A stretch of 64,000 bases of DNA from Deferribacteres bacterium (GTDB lineage: Bacteria; Zhuqueibacterota; Zhuqueibacteria; Zhuqueibacterales; Geothermadaptataceae): NCBI GenBank assembly GCA_020633675.1, contig JACKDE010000004.1:372001-436000 (forward strand), read 5' to 3'. Shown piece after piece: positions 1 to 8,375 of the stretch. Under the pieces are notes generated by a model. It was not told where the DNA came from and searched no databases. It worked only from the letters and a program-made list of their open reading frames with translations. Every line of letters begins with the position of its first letter. The stretch's first letter is position 1. Position numbers and translations under genes: made by a program.

Positions 1-580
1 TCTTCCATTCAGCTGTCATGGCAAAATCCGGCGTCGGAATTCTCTGAAACGGAAACGGAATGATGTTAAAATTGGCTTCGATGTGAGCACGTTCGGCCGG
101 CCAATATGTGCCGACAATCTCTCTGTAAAAATAATTCATAACAGTATCGACCGCTGGCGTGATGTGTGCGATGCCGTAACACCAGGCTGCAATCAGGCCG
201 CCCGGGCGCACAACACGGCGAACTTCATCATAAAATTTTGGCCAGTCAAACCAGTGCAGCGCCTGGGCAACCAGCACCAAATCCATTGACTGCCTTTGAA
301 GCGGCACATCTTCCGCGGGTGCGATGAGGTACTCGATTTGGCGGTGCGGTGCGGCTTGCTCAATCTGTTTTTCGCTTGCGTCGGTAGCGATGATTTTATC
401 AAAAAAGGGCACCATGCCATGAGCAGCCTGGCCGTTGCCTGTTGCGCAATCCCATGCCATTTCGTGGCGAGAGACGTGCGAGGCGATGTGTCGAAACAAG
501 GCCTCTGGATAGTGTGGCCGGTAAGTCTGGTAAGCAGCGGCTTGTTTCGAAAAATGATCTTTAAAAGGAGTGTCAGCCAT
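1..580 (-). CDS. Class I SAM-dependent methyltransferase, C-terminus cut by window edge
   Basis: The minus strand is open from an ATG at 578-580 to the left edge without a stop, about 193 residues. It begins MADTPFKDHFSKQAAAYQTY, the usual opening of the UbiE/Methyltransf_11 group. A SAM-binding motif I-like stretch (WDCATGNGQAA) lies near residues 43-53, an acidic residue after the second strand (IIATDAS) follows, and the motif LVAQALHWFDWPKFYDEVRRV lies near residues 100-120. The AQAxHWF signature is typical of small-molecule methyltransferases of this family; the substrate cannot be told. An AAGGAG-like site is not obvious upstream. The start lies 16 bp after the HD-domain gene at 597-1163, so the two are probably co-transcribed. 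Confidence 0.88.
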   Translation of the reverse strand, partial: MADTPFKDHFSKQAAAYQTYRPHYPEALFRHIASHVSRHEMAWDCATGNGQAAHGMVPFFDKIIATDASEKQIEQAAPHRQIEYLIAPAEDVPLQRQSMDLVLVAQALHWFDWPKFYDEVRRVVRPGGLIAAWCYGIAHITPAVDTVMNYFYREIVGTYWPAERAHIEANFNIIPFPFQRIPTPDFAMTAEWK

Positions 581-596
581 TCGCTTTTTGGTACCG

Positions 597-1163
597 TTAC
601 TGCGCGCTGCCATCGAGCCCAAGCGTCGGTGCGATGCTTTTCAGCGCTTCAATGACGTTATTGATGTGATCATCAAGAGCCAGGCCCAGCAGTTCCGCGC
701 CGCGATGAATATCGTCACGATTGACGGCACGCGCAAAGCCGGGCTGCTTCAGCTTTTTCTTGACCGATTTTGCCTTCATATCCAGAATGCTGGCATTGGG
801 GCGCACATAGGCACATGCAGTGACAAAACCACACAATTCATCGACAGCGAGCAATGTTTTTTCAAGTTGTGTCTCCGCCACAACTCCGGTGTACTCAGCA
901 TGCGCTAAAATCGCCCGGGTGATCTCTTCGGACACACCCTTTTCCTGCAAATAGTTCACTGCTACATAAGGATGCTCTTCTTTGGTTGGATGCTTTTCAT
1001 AATCCATGTCGTGCAGCAACCCGACCACTGCCCATTTTTCTTCATCTTCACCGAACTTTTTCGCATACCACACCATGGCAGCTTCTACAGCCAGCATGTG
1101 CTTGCGCAAATTATCGCTTTCGGTCCATTCGGTCATTAAAGAATAGGCTTGTTCTCTTGTCAT
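597..1163 (-). CDS. HD-domain phosphohydrolase family protein
   Basis: The 188-residue protein has the small HD-superfamily pattern: a leading His near residue 22 (LRKHMLAVE), the HD pair in VVGLLHDMDYEKHP near residues 47-60, a further His in ILAHAEYTG, and a late Asp in LLAVDELCGF. These are the metal-binding positions of single-domain HD hydrolases often called phosphohydrolases of nucleotides or related substrates. It is the length typical of stand-alone HDIG-type proteins of about 180-190 residues. It lies just upstream of the methyltransferase and 33 bp after the agmatinase-like gene, all on one strand, which suggests a short operon. The substrate is not predictable from sequence. Confidence 0.85.
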   Translation of the reverse strand: MTREQAYSLMTEWTESDNLRKHMLAVEAAMVWYAKKFGEDEEKWAVVGLLHDMDYEKHPTKEEHPYVAVNYLQEKGVSEEITRAILAHAEYTGVVAETQLEKTLLAVDELCGFVTACAYVRPNASILDMKAKSVKKKLKQPGFARAVNRDDIHRGAELLGLALDDHINNVIEALKSIAPTLGLDGSAQ

Positions 1164-1196
1164 GCTCGCGACCTTGCTTCCTATTTTCGATTCAAA

Positions 1197-2084
1197 TTAC
1201 ATACTGCGCTTGGCGACATAACCCATGGCTTCGTGCAACAATCGCGCGGCTAAAATGGCAGTCTGATTGTTTTGATCGATTTCAGTATTGACCTCCACCA
1301 CATCCATGCCGATCAGTTTCCAACGCATATCCTGAATGAAGTTGAGTGCTTGCCGCGGGGTCAGCCCGCCGGGCACAGGATGTGATACACCAGGCGCATA
1401 AGCTGGATCGAAGCAATCCATATCGATGCTGATGTATACCGGCGCCCCGTCTTCCAAAAAAGCCAACGATGGCAGGCTCTGCAGGAGATTTCGCGCGTAG
1501 AATACCCGCAGTTTGGCATTATATTTATCGGCCAGTTGCTGCTGCATGGCGTTCATGGTGCGGATGCCGATTTGGGTTACACTCGCGACATGGTCCATTT
1601 CCAGAATGCGCGCACAAACACAGGCATGCGAATAGATATTGTTGTTGTAATCGGGATACAGATCCGGATGGGCATCGAAATGGATGTAGTGAATCGGCTC
1701 CTTCAGCACAGCCATCGCCTCCACAACTGGCATCGTGATGGCGTGATCGCCTCCCACAAAAAACGGTTTTTTGCCGGAAAGAAAAATGTTTTCAGACTGC
1801 TTGCGGTAATAGTCAGAGGTCTCATCCCAGGTGTTTTTGGCAGCAAAATCGCCGAGATCGGTGACCATGCGATACATATCCACGCCGGATTCGGTCGTAG
1901 CGCTAAAACAGTTGCCGTCGTATGCGTTGCGCACGCGATCCGGAGCGCGCTTGCTGCCGCGGCGAAATGATGATTGCGAATCGGATGGCAGTCCGGCAAA
2001 AACAATCTTAATGCTGCTGAGAATCTCCGATGTTTTGGTAAAACAACCGGCAAAAGGGATGGATGTACTTTGAATCTTTGCCAT
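1197..2084 (-). CDS. Agmatinase/arginase family ureohydrolase
   Basis: This is a dinuclear-manganese ureohydrolase. The metal ligands are all visible: GGDHAI near residue 112, DAHPDLY near residue 138, and SIDMDCFDPAYAPGVSHPVPGG-type sequence near residue 225, where the DxD pair and the PGxxxPxPGG loop are diagnostic. The family hydrolyses agmatine, guanidinobutyrate, formiminoglutamate or similar guanidino compounds to urea or formamide plus an amine; PGG-containing members are mostly agmatinase-like, so SpeB is the first guess but not proven. The start MAKIQ at 2084 was preferred; an upstream in-frame ATG at 2096 would add four residues. Length, about 295 residues, is normal. No biosynthetic spermidine genes adjoin it. 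Confidence 0.88.
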   Translation of the reverse strand: MAKIQSTSIPFAGCFTKTSEILSSIKIVFAGLPSDSQSSFRRGSKRAPDRVRNAYDGNCFSATTESGVDMYRMVTDLGDFAAKNTWDETSDYYRKQSENIFLSGKKPFFVGGDHAITMPVVEAMAVLKEPIHYIHFDAHPDLYPDYNNNIYSHACVCARILEMDHVASVTQIGIRTMNAMQQQLADKYNAKLRVFYARNLLQSLPSLAFLEDGAPVYISIDMDCFDPAYAPGVSHPVPGGLTPRQALNFIQDMRWKLIGMDVVEVNTEIDQNNQTAILAARLLHEAMGYVAKRSM

Positions 2085-2378
2085 GTTTCCCTGCATGTTT
2101 AAATGGTAAAAAATACGCGCACTATTCCATGTCCGTCATTCTTTCGTCCAAGAACATGCGCGGGGGCAACTCGAAGTCATGCGAGCAGCCTCATCAAAAT
2201 TTGTTGAAACAAATGGTTGCGTGGTGTTCGATTTCGGTGCGAATACAGCCCTGAAAAGGAAGGCTTAATTGTTGCATAATCAATTTGCAGTATCAATTTT
2301 CGGAGTGATAAAAGTAATATTTTCATAGCACTTTAACAATTAAAATTTTGCGAAAAAACCAATTTCGGAAATTCGTTC

Positions 2379-2406
2379 TTGACTTTCGGCCCTCCGTCGC
2401 TATATT
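2379..2406 (+). promoter_or_regulatory. Sigma70-type promoter candidate for the TetR-ferredoxin pair
   Basis: TTGACT at 2379-2384 and TATATT at 2401-2406 are separated by 16 bp and lie 33 bp before the regulator's ATG. Both hexamers are five- or six-base matches to the E. coli-type consensus, although FCB bacteria can use a different -33/-7 consensus, so this is tentative. The rest of the 2085-2439 gap between the two divergent genes is AT-rich and I see nothing else in it. Confidence 0.45.
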
Positions 2407-2439
2407 TGCGGGTAAACACTCACTTATGCAGGTGGAGCG

Positions 2440-3003
2440 ATGGCGCAGGTTCGAACCAAAAAGCAGGATATCGTCAATGCAGCGCTGGCCCTTTTTATGA
2501 AAAAAGGCATTAAAGCGACAACCACCCGCGATATAGCCCTGCGAGCAGATATTTCCGAAGGAACCATCTATCGCCACTTCAAAAGCAAGGCCGAACTGGC
2601 GCAGGTTGTTTTTGAACAAAACCTGGAGCTGTTCTGGAAACATTTAAGGCACTACCTGCATCGTGGTGATGATCCCGAGCAATTGTTGAGCGGTTACATT
2701 CGCGGTTGCTTTGAATTTGCCCGTCGGCACCAACGCCGCTACAGCTTCGTGATTGCAGCGCATCAAACTGAGTTGAAAAAGCTCTCGCGTCAAAAAATGA
2801 AACCAATGCGCATGCTCATCAAAATTCTCATGCTCGGCCAAAAACAAAAGTTTTTTCGTGAGGCCAATGCTCATTTAGCCGCAGCCATGATATTTGGCAT
2901 GTTGACACAAACCATTTTTTACATGAAAAGCGGCCAAATTGCGGTAAATTATCCGATTGTCATTCAAGAAACGACTGCAGCTTGTCTGCGCATTTTAAAA
3001 TAG
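2440..3003 (+). CDS. TetR/AcrR family transcriptional regulator
   Basis: The 187-residue protein opens with a standard TetR DNA-binding domain: residues 1-55 carry ALALFMKKGIKATTTRDIA and the helix-turn-helix ADISEGTIYRHFKSKAEL, with the YRHFKSK recognition-helix tail that defines the family. The C-terminal ligand-binding half is divergent, as expected. It is the only regulator near the ferredoxin gene, which starts 35 bp after its stop, so they are likely one transcript; a role in sensing a redox or metabolic ligand is inference only. TetR proteins usually repress their own promoter, and the candidate promoter lies directly upstream, but I found no clear palindromic operator. Confidence 0.92.
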   Translation: MAQVRTKKQDIVNAALALFMKKGIKATTTRDIALRADISEGTIYRHFKSKAELAQVVFEQNLELFWKHLRHYLHRGDDPEQLLSGYIRGCFEFARRHQRRYSFVIAAHQTELKKLSRQKMKPMRMLIKILMLGQKQKFFREANAHLAAAMIFGMLTQTIFYMKSGQIAVNYPIVIQETTAACLRILK

Positions 3004-3038
3004 CCCATTCAAACCAAATACAAATTCAGGAGGTTTTC

Positions 3039-3320
3039 ATGACGTATATTATCGCTCAGCCCTGCGTCGACGTACGCGACCGTGGCTGCGTTGACGTCTG
3101 TCCGGTTGACTGTATTTATGAAGTTGAAGATACGGAACTGTCGGAAGGCGATGAGGCGTACAAGCCTATGTTGTACATTCACCCGGAAGAATGCATCGAT
3201 TGCGGTGCATGTGAGCCCGAGTGTCCGGTGGAAGCAATTTTCCCGGAAGACGAAGTGCCGGATGATATGCAGGATTTTATTGGTTACAACTACAAAGCTT
3301 TTGGCCTGGATGCACCGTAA
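3039..3320 (+). CDS. fdxA: 7Fe/8Fe ferredoxin of the FdxA type
   Basis: The 93-residue protein carries two clusters of cysteines. C9, C17, C21-P and C25 give the widened N-terminal pattern CxxxxxxxCxxxCPxxC, and C52, C55, C58 and C62-P give the standard CxxCxxCxxxCP. The stretch YIHPEECIDCGACEPECPVE is a hallmark of FdxA-type ferredoxins, which hold one [3Fe-4S] and one [4Fe-4S] cluster and act as cytoplasmic electron carriers. The C-terminal extension after residue 70 is acidic, as in the family. The start at 3039 is set by AGGAGG at 3028-3033; an upstream in-frame ATG at 2982 would overlap the regulator gene and is rejected. It follows the TetR gene by 35 bp. Confidence 0.93.
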   Translation: MTYIIAQPCVDVRDRGCVDVCPVDCIYEVEDTELSEGDEAYKPMLYIHPEECIDCGACEPECPVEAIFPEDEVPDDMQDFIGYNYKAFGLDAP

Positions 3321-3344
3321 GTACGCCAATGAAGTGAAGCTGTT

Positions 3345-3380
3345 AAAAGCCTGGTTGCGCCCCTCGTAGCCAGGCTTTTT
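3345..3380 (+). terminator. Rho-independent terminator after the ferredoxin gene
   Basis: AAAAGCCTGG and CCAGGCTTTTT pair around a 15-nt loop and end in a run of five T on the plus strand, 25 bp after the ferredoxin stop. The leading A run makes it usable from the other strand too, so it could also end the convergent BFN-PDZ gene, whose stop lies inside it. Confidence 0.8.
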
Positions 3381-4173
3381 AGTTATGCTTTGTTAAAGTG
3401 ACTTGCCTGGTGCTCTCCCCTCTTTGGACAAGCAATTCCACCTGTTCCTCGCCCGCTTTTCCGGCCATCTTGTCGCTAAAGGTCTGCATCCCTGCAACGC
3501 TTTCACGATCGATCGCCTGAATCAGATCACCGGGCTGTAGTTCTGCCTGTTCTGCCGGTGAATCCATTTCGACCTGCGCCACAACCACCCCGGTTTGGCC
3601 GCCAAAGGCTTTTTGAAGCGTGCCACGCACATCCTGCACGGTAAAACCCCACGATTTCACACGCGCTTGCGAAAAAGTATCGTCAGCTTTCTCGATGGCA
3701 GCATTGCGATCGAGCAAGTGATTCATGGCAAAAATCGGTGCATCGACTCGCAATGCCAGCGCAATTGCATCGCTCGGACGGGCATCGACTTTCAGCCGAT
3801 CGTCTCCACGTCGTAATTCGAGTTGGGCATAGTAGACGTTGTCACGTAAATCGGTAATGACGATACGGTCAAGCTTGGCATTCAAGGTCTGCAGCATACT
3901 CGCCATCAGATCATGTGATTGCGGCCGATCGCTGGGGATCTCTTTCTGGCCCATATAGATCGAGAGTGCCTGGCTGCGATCGATGGAGAGAGGCAGGAAG
4001 CTTTTGCCATTTTTTTCAGCGAGAATGATTGCGACAGAATTGCTTCCGGGAATGCGTTGGAAAGACTGGAAGGTCATTTGTACCTGTTCGGTGGCGGGCG
4101 TAGATGAGCAGCCGATATGCGCTGCAGCGGCAGAGACGAGCAAGAATGCCCAAATATGAGTGCGCAATTTCAT
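3379..4173 (-). CDS. BFN (DUF151) domain plus PDZ domain lipoprotein
   Basis: The 264-residue protein has a signal sequence with a lipobox-like AHIGC near residue 22, so it is probably a membrane-anchored lipoprotein. Residues about 30-165 match the bifunctional-nuclease/DUF151 fold: LPLSIDRSQALSIYMGQ, then RPQSHDLMASML, ITDLRDNVYYAQLEL and DARPSDAIALALR, the last being the most conserved signature. Residues about 180-262 form a PDZ domain (SPAEQAELQPGDLIQAIDRE). DUF151 proteins are usually cytoplasmic; coupling to an exported lipoprotein and a PDZ domain is unusual, so the nuclease label of the family should not be carried over. Its stop lies in the terminator shared with the ferredoxin gene. 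Confidence 0.85.
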   Translation of the reverse strand: MKLRTHIWAFLLVSAAAAHIGCSSTPATEQVQMTFQSFQRIPGSNSVAIILAEKNGKSFLPLSIDRSQALSIYMGQKEIPSDRPQSHDLMASMLQTLNAKLDRIVITDLRDNVYYAQLELRRGDDRLKVDARPSDAIALALRVDAPIFAMNHLLDRNAAIEKADDTFSQARVKSWGFTVQDVRGTLQKAFGGQTGVVVAQVEMDSPAEQAELQPGDLIQAIDRESVAGMQTFSDKMAGKAGEEQVELLVQRGESTRQVTLTKHN

Positions 4174-4440
4174 AATTGCTCCGGCATGGTTTAGTGCTTC
4201 TCAAAAATATGCTGTCAGGGGAGGGATTGTCCAATATTTGCATTGGGATTAGTGCTTTCAACGAAACAAACATATCGAAGTTTCGGAGTTTTTAATTTTT
4301 TAGATAAAAACATTTATTTTTTTTACTCGCTCAAGCATCCTGTTTCAGGTTCAACTCACATCATAGACAGGCACCCAATTATCAATAATGAGCATTTAAA
4401 CAGGCTTTCGCATTTGCAGTATCGACCAACTTGGCAAGCT

Positions 4441-5691
4441 TCACCTGACCCAGCGCAGCATGCTCAGCGTGTCAGCATCTTTCAGCAAGACATGCTCGCC
4501 CCAAATGACTGGCATCGCCCAGGTTGCAGAGGATGCGACCTTATAACGCTTGGTTTCCGCATATTCTTCACTGGTGGCATCGACAACGAGCAGTTCACCA
4601 CCAGTGGTCAGAATCAGCAGCATATCTCCGCTTCGCACGATAGCTGCATTCTGTCCTTGCCGACCTTCACTACGCCACATCAGCGTACCGGTACTCGCAT
4701 CCAGTGCGAAAAACTGACCTTTGTTGCGGTGCGACATTCCCCAAAAACGCCCGTTCGCCAGCACTGGGGAGTTCATGTACAGGCTCACTTCATCGTTGTG
4801 CCAGCGCTGGGGCACTTGCCAGTCTTCACCACTTTTTTGTGGAGCAATAGCCGTCACTCCGCGTCCGACTCCGGAATAAATAATCATGCCGTCAATAAAC
4901 ACCGGGGTCGGCATGTTTTCGCGCCAATCGGATTGAAATGGAATTTTCCACAGCAGCTTTCCACTGTCAACCGCCACACCGACCACAAAATGCTGGGTCA
5001 GCGTCACAACCTGGCGCACCCCATCCAAACTGACGATGATAGGCGATGCATAGCCCGGATTGTCGCCGCGCCATGCCCAGATTTCTTTGCCCGTGTCTTT
5101 GTGAAATGCCGTTAATGCGCCAGCTTTATCATCGCCGATGTGCACGATGCAACGCTCGCCGTCGATCAGCGGGGACATCGACGAGCCAGAGAAAAATGTT
5201 TTTGAATCCGGTGGTCCATCGGTAAATTGGTATCGCCAAAGGACGTCGCCGGTTGCCGCATCGAAGCAGGTGACGATGCCGCCGACGCCGAGGGTATAGA
5301 GCTTGCCCTCCGCCAAAGTCGGGGTTGAAAATGGCCCTTTGCCGAACCGGGTGGCATATTGGTTGGTATTGAACGGCGCTGTATAGCTCTGTTCCCACAG
5401 GGTTTTGCCATTTTCCAAATCGAAGCAACGCACCACTTCGTCTTCGCCACGCCGGGTCAGCAGCCAGGCTTTGCCATTCTCTGCAACCGGTGAGCTGTAG
5501 CCTTCACCGACCGGCACCCGCCAAACTTCAGTCAGTGATTCCGGCCATGTTTCAAATGGCAAAACGTTTGGCAAGTGGCCATTGCGTTGCGGGCCGCGCC
5601 ACTGCGGCCAGTTTTGTGCGGCCACATCCTGCGCTGCAGCAGCAGCCAGCACAAGCGTAAGACCTATTCGAACCGATTTGCCCATATTCAT
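4441..5691 (-). CDS. Secreted PQQ-type beta-propeller repeat protein
   Basis: A Sec signal peptide (AAAAAQDVAAQ cleavage region near residue 26) precedes NWPQWRGPQRNGHLP, the opening signature of the PQQ-binding-like quinoprotein repeat family. Repeated blades follow, each with GKxLWxxxF or GxxLWR (GKTLWEQSY, GDVLWRYQF, GKEIWAWRG, GKLLWKIPF, GTLMWRSEG), consistent with a seven- or eight-bladed propeller over 416 residues. Such proteins are periplasmic; related ones scaffold complexes (BamB) or bind unknown ligands, and no quinoprotein dehydrogenase active-site residues are evident. It stands alone between a lipoprotein gene and a plus-strand pseudogene, so context gives no function. The 267-bp gap downstream is AT-rich and empty. 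Confidence 0.85.
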   Translation of the reverse strand: MNMGKSVRIGLTLVLAAAAAQDVAAQNWPQWRGPQRNGHLPNVLPFETWPESLTEVWRVPVGEGYSSPVAENGKAWLLTRRGEDEVVRCFDLENGKTLWEQSYTAPFNTNQYATRFGKGPFSTPTLAEGKLYTLGVGGIVTCFDAATGDVLWRYQFTDGPPDSKTFFSGSSMSPLIDGERCIVHIGDDKAGALTAFHKDTGKEIWAWRGDNPGYASPIIVSLDGVRQVVTLTQHFVVGVAVDSGKLLWKIPFQSDWRENMPTPVFIDGMIIYSGVGRGVTAIAPQKSGEDWQVPQRWHNDEVSLYMNSPVLANGRFWGMSHRNKGQFFALDASTGTLMWRSEGRQGQNAAIVRSGDMLLILTTGGELLVVDATSEEYAETKRYKVASSATWAMPVIWGEHVLLKDADTLSMLRWVR

Positions 5692-5867
5692 TCTTTTCCT
5701 CTTTTCGTTATGCCAAAATAGCTTTCATTGTTTCAGAGCGGTTTTTTCATTCTATCTTACATGTCAGGTTTTCGATGCGATCAATAAAATGTTTTTTCAA
5801 TTAAAGCAAATTTTCGTTAAAAAATGCAAACCGAATGATGCAAAAATCTCAATTGAGGAAACCGATC

Positions 5868-6538
5868 ATGCAAACTTCCAAAACTGCCCTCATTGTTGGT
5901 GCGACTGGCCTGGTCGGCGGGCATTGCCTGCAAAAAATACTCGAAACTGGGCAGTACGAGCGCGTGACTGTGCTTAGCCGCCGTCCACTGCAAGACGACC
6001 CGGGCCATCCGCACTTACACGTTCACCTGGTCGATTTTGATCGTCTGGAAGAAAGTTCAACACTTGTGCGGGCTGATGACGTTTTTTGCACTCTTGGCAC
6101 CACCATAAAAAAGCAAAATCAAAAGCGCATTTTCGGCAAATCGATTACGGCATTCCGCTCAAGATTGCCCGTTTGGCACTGGAAAACGGAGCGCGGCATT
6201 TCTTGCTCGTCACATCTCTCGGGGCGAATCCAAATTCAAAGTTTTTTTACAATCGTGTAAAAGGCGAGTTAGAACAAGCGATGAAAGATTTGCCCTATCA
6301 ACAAATCAGTCTTTTCCAGCCGTCATTGATTTTGGGGGATCGTGACGAAAGCCGTCCTGGCGAAACCTTTGCCGTCGCTGCTTCCAAATTTCTGCCCGCA
6401 AATTGGCTCGGCAACTATGCACCGGTGCAGGCCAGCGCAATTGCGGACGCCATGCTGCAAGTTGCCAGCCAGCGCCAGGATAGTGGCGTGCATATATATT
6501 CATCGGCATATATTCGAAAGACCGGTCGTGCAGATTAG
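5868..6538 (+). pseudogene. NAD(P)-binding Rossmann oxidoreductase (NmrA/HTATIP2-like), frameshifted
   Basis: Two overlapping frames together encode one protein of about 223 residues. Frame one, from ATG 5868 with GAGG at 5855-5858, gives ALIVGATGLVGGHCLQK (GxxGxxG NAD(P) site) through VFCTLGTTIKK. Frame two continues from about 6113 with FRQIDYGIPLKIARLALENG, FLLVTSLGANPNSKFFYNRVKGELE and a normal C-terminus ending at 6538. The join falls on a run of six A at 6107-6112; seven A would restore a single frame that reads TTIKKAKSKAHFRQIDY, as expected for the family. The homopolymer suggests either a real one-base deletion or a sequencing error. Proteins of this group are small short-chain-type reductases of unknown substrate. 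Confidence 0.85.
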
Positions 6539-6578
6539 GCCTGGCTTCACGACCCGCAGGCTGCTCCTGATGGCTCTT

Positions 6579-7646
6579 TTAATGTGTTTTGTTGAGCGAT
6601 TTGCCGCCAACTTCCTCAACCTGTTTTAAAATCCAGTCAAAAACGAACCGTTCGAAAGGCACAGATTCGTGTGTTTCGGGGTGGACAAAGCTGTGTGAAA
6701 CGCCCGGTACAACAATGACACTGTAATTGTTATGCTGGCCAGTAGCCATGCGCTCGTGCAAAATGTCGAGACTTTTCTGCACGGGAACCACGGCATCCAT
6801 TTCGCCATACAGGCTCAGCCAGGGCACTCGCAGATGCGCCAATTCGGTGCTGAAATCCAGGCCCATCGAATTGTAAATGCCCGTTTGCGGCAGGCGATCG
6901 GATTGCGGCGGCAACAGAGCGGGATGCACCTTGTTCGACATTTCAGCAAGAACCTGATCGAGTCGCTGCAGGCTGACCAAATCATCTGCTGCAACGAAAT
7001 CCAGGTGCTGACGCCAAAGTGGCATGACGCGAGCCAACACCGAATCACTGACCTGGCTTCGACGGAATGCATTCTCAAGCGCAAAATAGCGGGTGTCTTC
7101 AACCGATGTCAGCGGTCCCGAGACGCTGGCCACAAAAGCGACCTGCGGTGAGCGAACTGCCACAATCGGCGCCAATCGTCCCCCCTGACTGAAACCCACT
7201 ACACCAATTTGGTCTGCATCAATGTCCGGCCGGGCAGCCATTTTACGGATGGCTGCTCCAGCATCATTAATGAAATCATCAAAGGTAGATGTTGCATAAT
7301 CGCCGCCCGATTCGCCGGTACCACGCTTGTCGAATGTCAATGCAGCCAAGCTGCAATGGGCAAAACGTGGCGCGAAAAAATTTGGGGTGTTCCGCAAATA
7401 CTCGACATTGTTGCCACCCCCCGGAAGCAGTACCACCAAAGGATGTGGTCCGTCTGAGACAGGCAAATAGAGCTGGCCTGCCAAAGGGGCTTCGCCGCTC
7501 GTAAAGGCAATCTCGATTTTTTTGTACGATGCCTCAGCCTCGTCGTACTGCTCCAGGCACGGTACCGAAGGTAAGACGACTTCAGCTTCCTGTTGTACGG
7601 CAGACTGATTTACAAATGACAGAAGGATCCAAAGAATGAGTGACAT
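6579..7646 (-). CDS. Secreted alpha/beta hydrolase (dienelactone hydrolase/esterase-like)
   Basis: The 355-residue protein has a short hydrophobic N-terminus and an alpha/beta-hydrolase core: LVVLLPGGGNN oxyanion region near residue 70, FDKRGTGESGG near residue 105, the nucleophile elbow GFSQGG near residue 150, the acid in LYGEMDAVVPV near residue 285, and the catalytic His in VPGVSHSF near residue 315. This is a complete Ser-Asp-His triad in the right order. The family comprises esterases, peptidases and dienelactone hydrolase-like enzymes; I cannot assign the substrate. It is convergent with the frameshifted oxidoreductase, with a 40-bp gap, and stands alone on its strand. Confidence 0.87.
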   Translation of the reverse strand: MSLILWILLSFVNQSAVQQEAEVVLPSVPCLEQYDEAEASYKKIEIAFTSGEAPLAGQLYLPVSDGPHPLVVLLPGGGNNVEYLRNTPNFFAPRFAHCSLAALTFDKRGTGESGGDYATSTFDDFINDAGAAIRKMAARPDIDADQIGVVGFSQGGRLAPIVAVRSPQVAFVASVSGPLTSVEDTRYFALENAFRRSQVSDSVLARVMPLWRQHLDFVAADDLVSLQRLDQVLAEMSNKVHPALLPPQSDRLPQTGIYNSMGLDFSTELAHLRVPWLSLYGEMDAVVPVQKSLDILHERMATGQHNNYSVIVVPGVSHSFVHPETHESVPFERFVFDWILKQVEEVGGKSLNKTH

Positions 7647-7811
7647 TTGCGTATCCTCATCGAAATGATGCGCTGCGAAAGCGCGACTGATGACAAAATT
7701 TGTTTTTCATTAATTCTTTAGGATCGTTTTGGCGGGCAAATCATTGCAAAAAAAATTCGCTGTATGCAATTCAGCTAAAAAAGCGTAATTGTGAGTTTGA
7801 GAGTGGATAGC

Positions 7812-8156
7812 TCACTGATCTTTATTCTCTTCACGAGCAGCGCTGCATTCAACGCACCCGCACAGCGCGCGAAGGTATTTATAGGTAAAGATACCGGTAT
7901 CGTGACGATCCGACCAGACTATTTGGTAGGCATAGCGGCCGACCGGGCGCGCCTCAACCGCCTGAATGTGCTTCGGCACATCGTCCAGCGAAATGATGCG
8001 CTTGCCGGTAATCTCATCAACGCACTCGGCGCATGGACAACTTGCGCGTAAAATTCGCATCACATATCGGCTTTCATGGCCATCGCTCCAGGTAATGCCA
8101 AGTGTCTCATCATCGATTTTTTTCATTTCAACCGGCATCAATTTATCAGCTGCCAT
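7812..8156 (-). CDS. DUF971 (gamma-butyrobetaine hydroxylase-like N-terminal) protein
   Basis: The 114-residue protein is a stand-alone DUF971 domain. The diagnostic elements are ITWSDGHES near residue 22, LRASCPCAECVDE near residue 37, VGRYAYQIVWSDRHDTGIF near residue 72 and LRALCGCVEC near residue 95. The paired cysteines resemble a zinc site, as in the N-terminal domain of gamma-butyrobetaine hydroxylase. In bacteria this small protein is widespread and often lies near iron-sulfur or carrier genes, but its function is not established. It is divergent from pdxH, with a 219-bp gap between the starts. Confidence 0.88.
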   Translation of the reverse strand: MAADKLMPVEMKKIDDETLGITWSDGHESRYVMRILRASCPCAECVDEITGKRIISLDDVPKHIQAVEARPVGRYAYQIVWSDRHDTGIFTYKYLRALCGCVECSAAREENKDQ

Positions 8157-8375
8157 TTTTCCATCCCTGCCATTGATTTTTGATTCGAATTCTCTTAAAT
8201 TCTCGCCCTTTGCGCTACCAGACCTTTACTGGCAGCAAACGAAAGTGGTACTGAAAACTGTTTTTCCAGCAGTGCAAGCATGGACGCGCTGAATCCCATC
8301 AATTTGACATTCAGTATTGAACGGCGAACGGTACCACATCTTTTCGCAATGCTTCATCGGGGGGATGTATGTAAT

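Noticed and set aside
4243..5115. 290-residue plus-strand ORF overlapping the PQQ-type gene
   Set aside because: Antisense to the propeller; no coding features.
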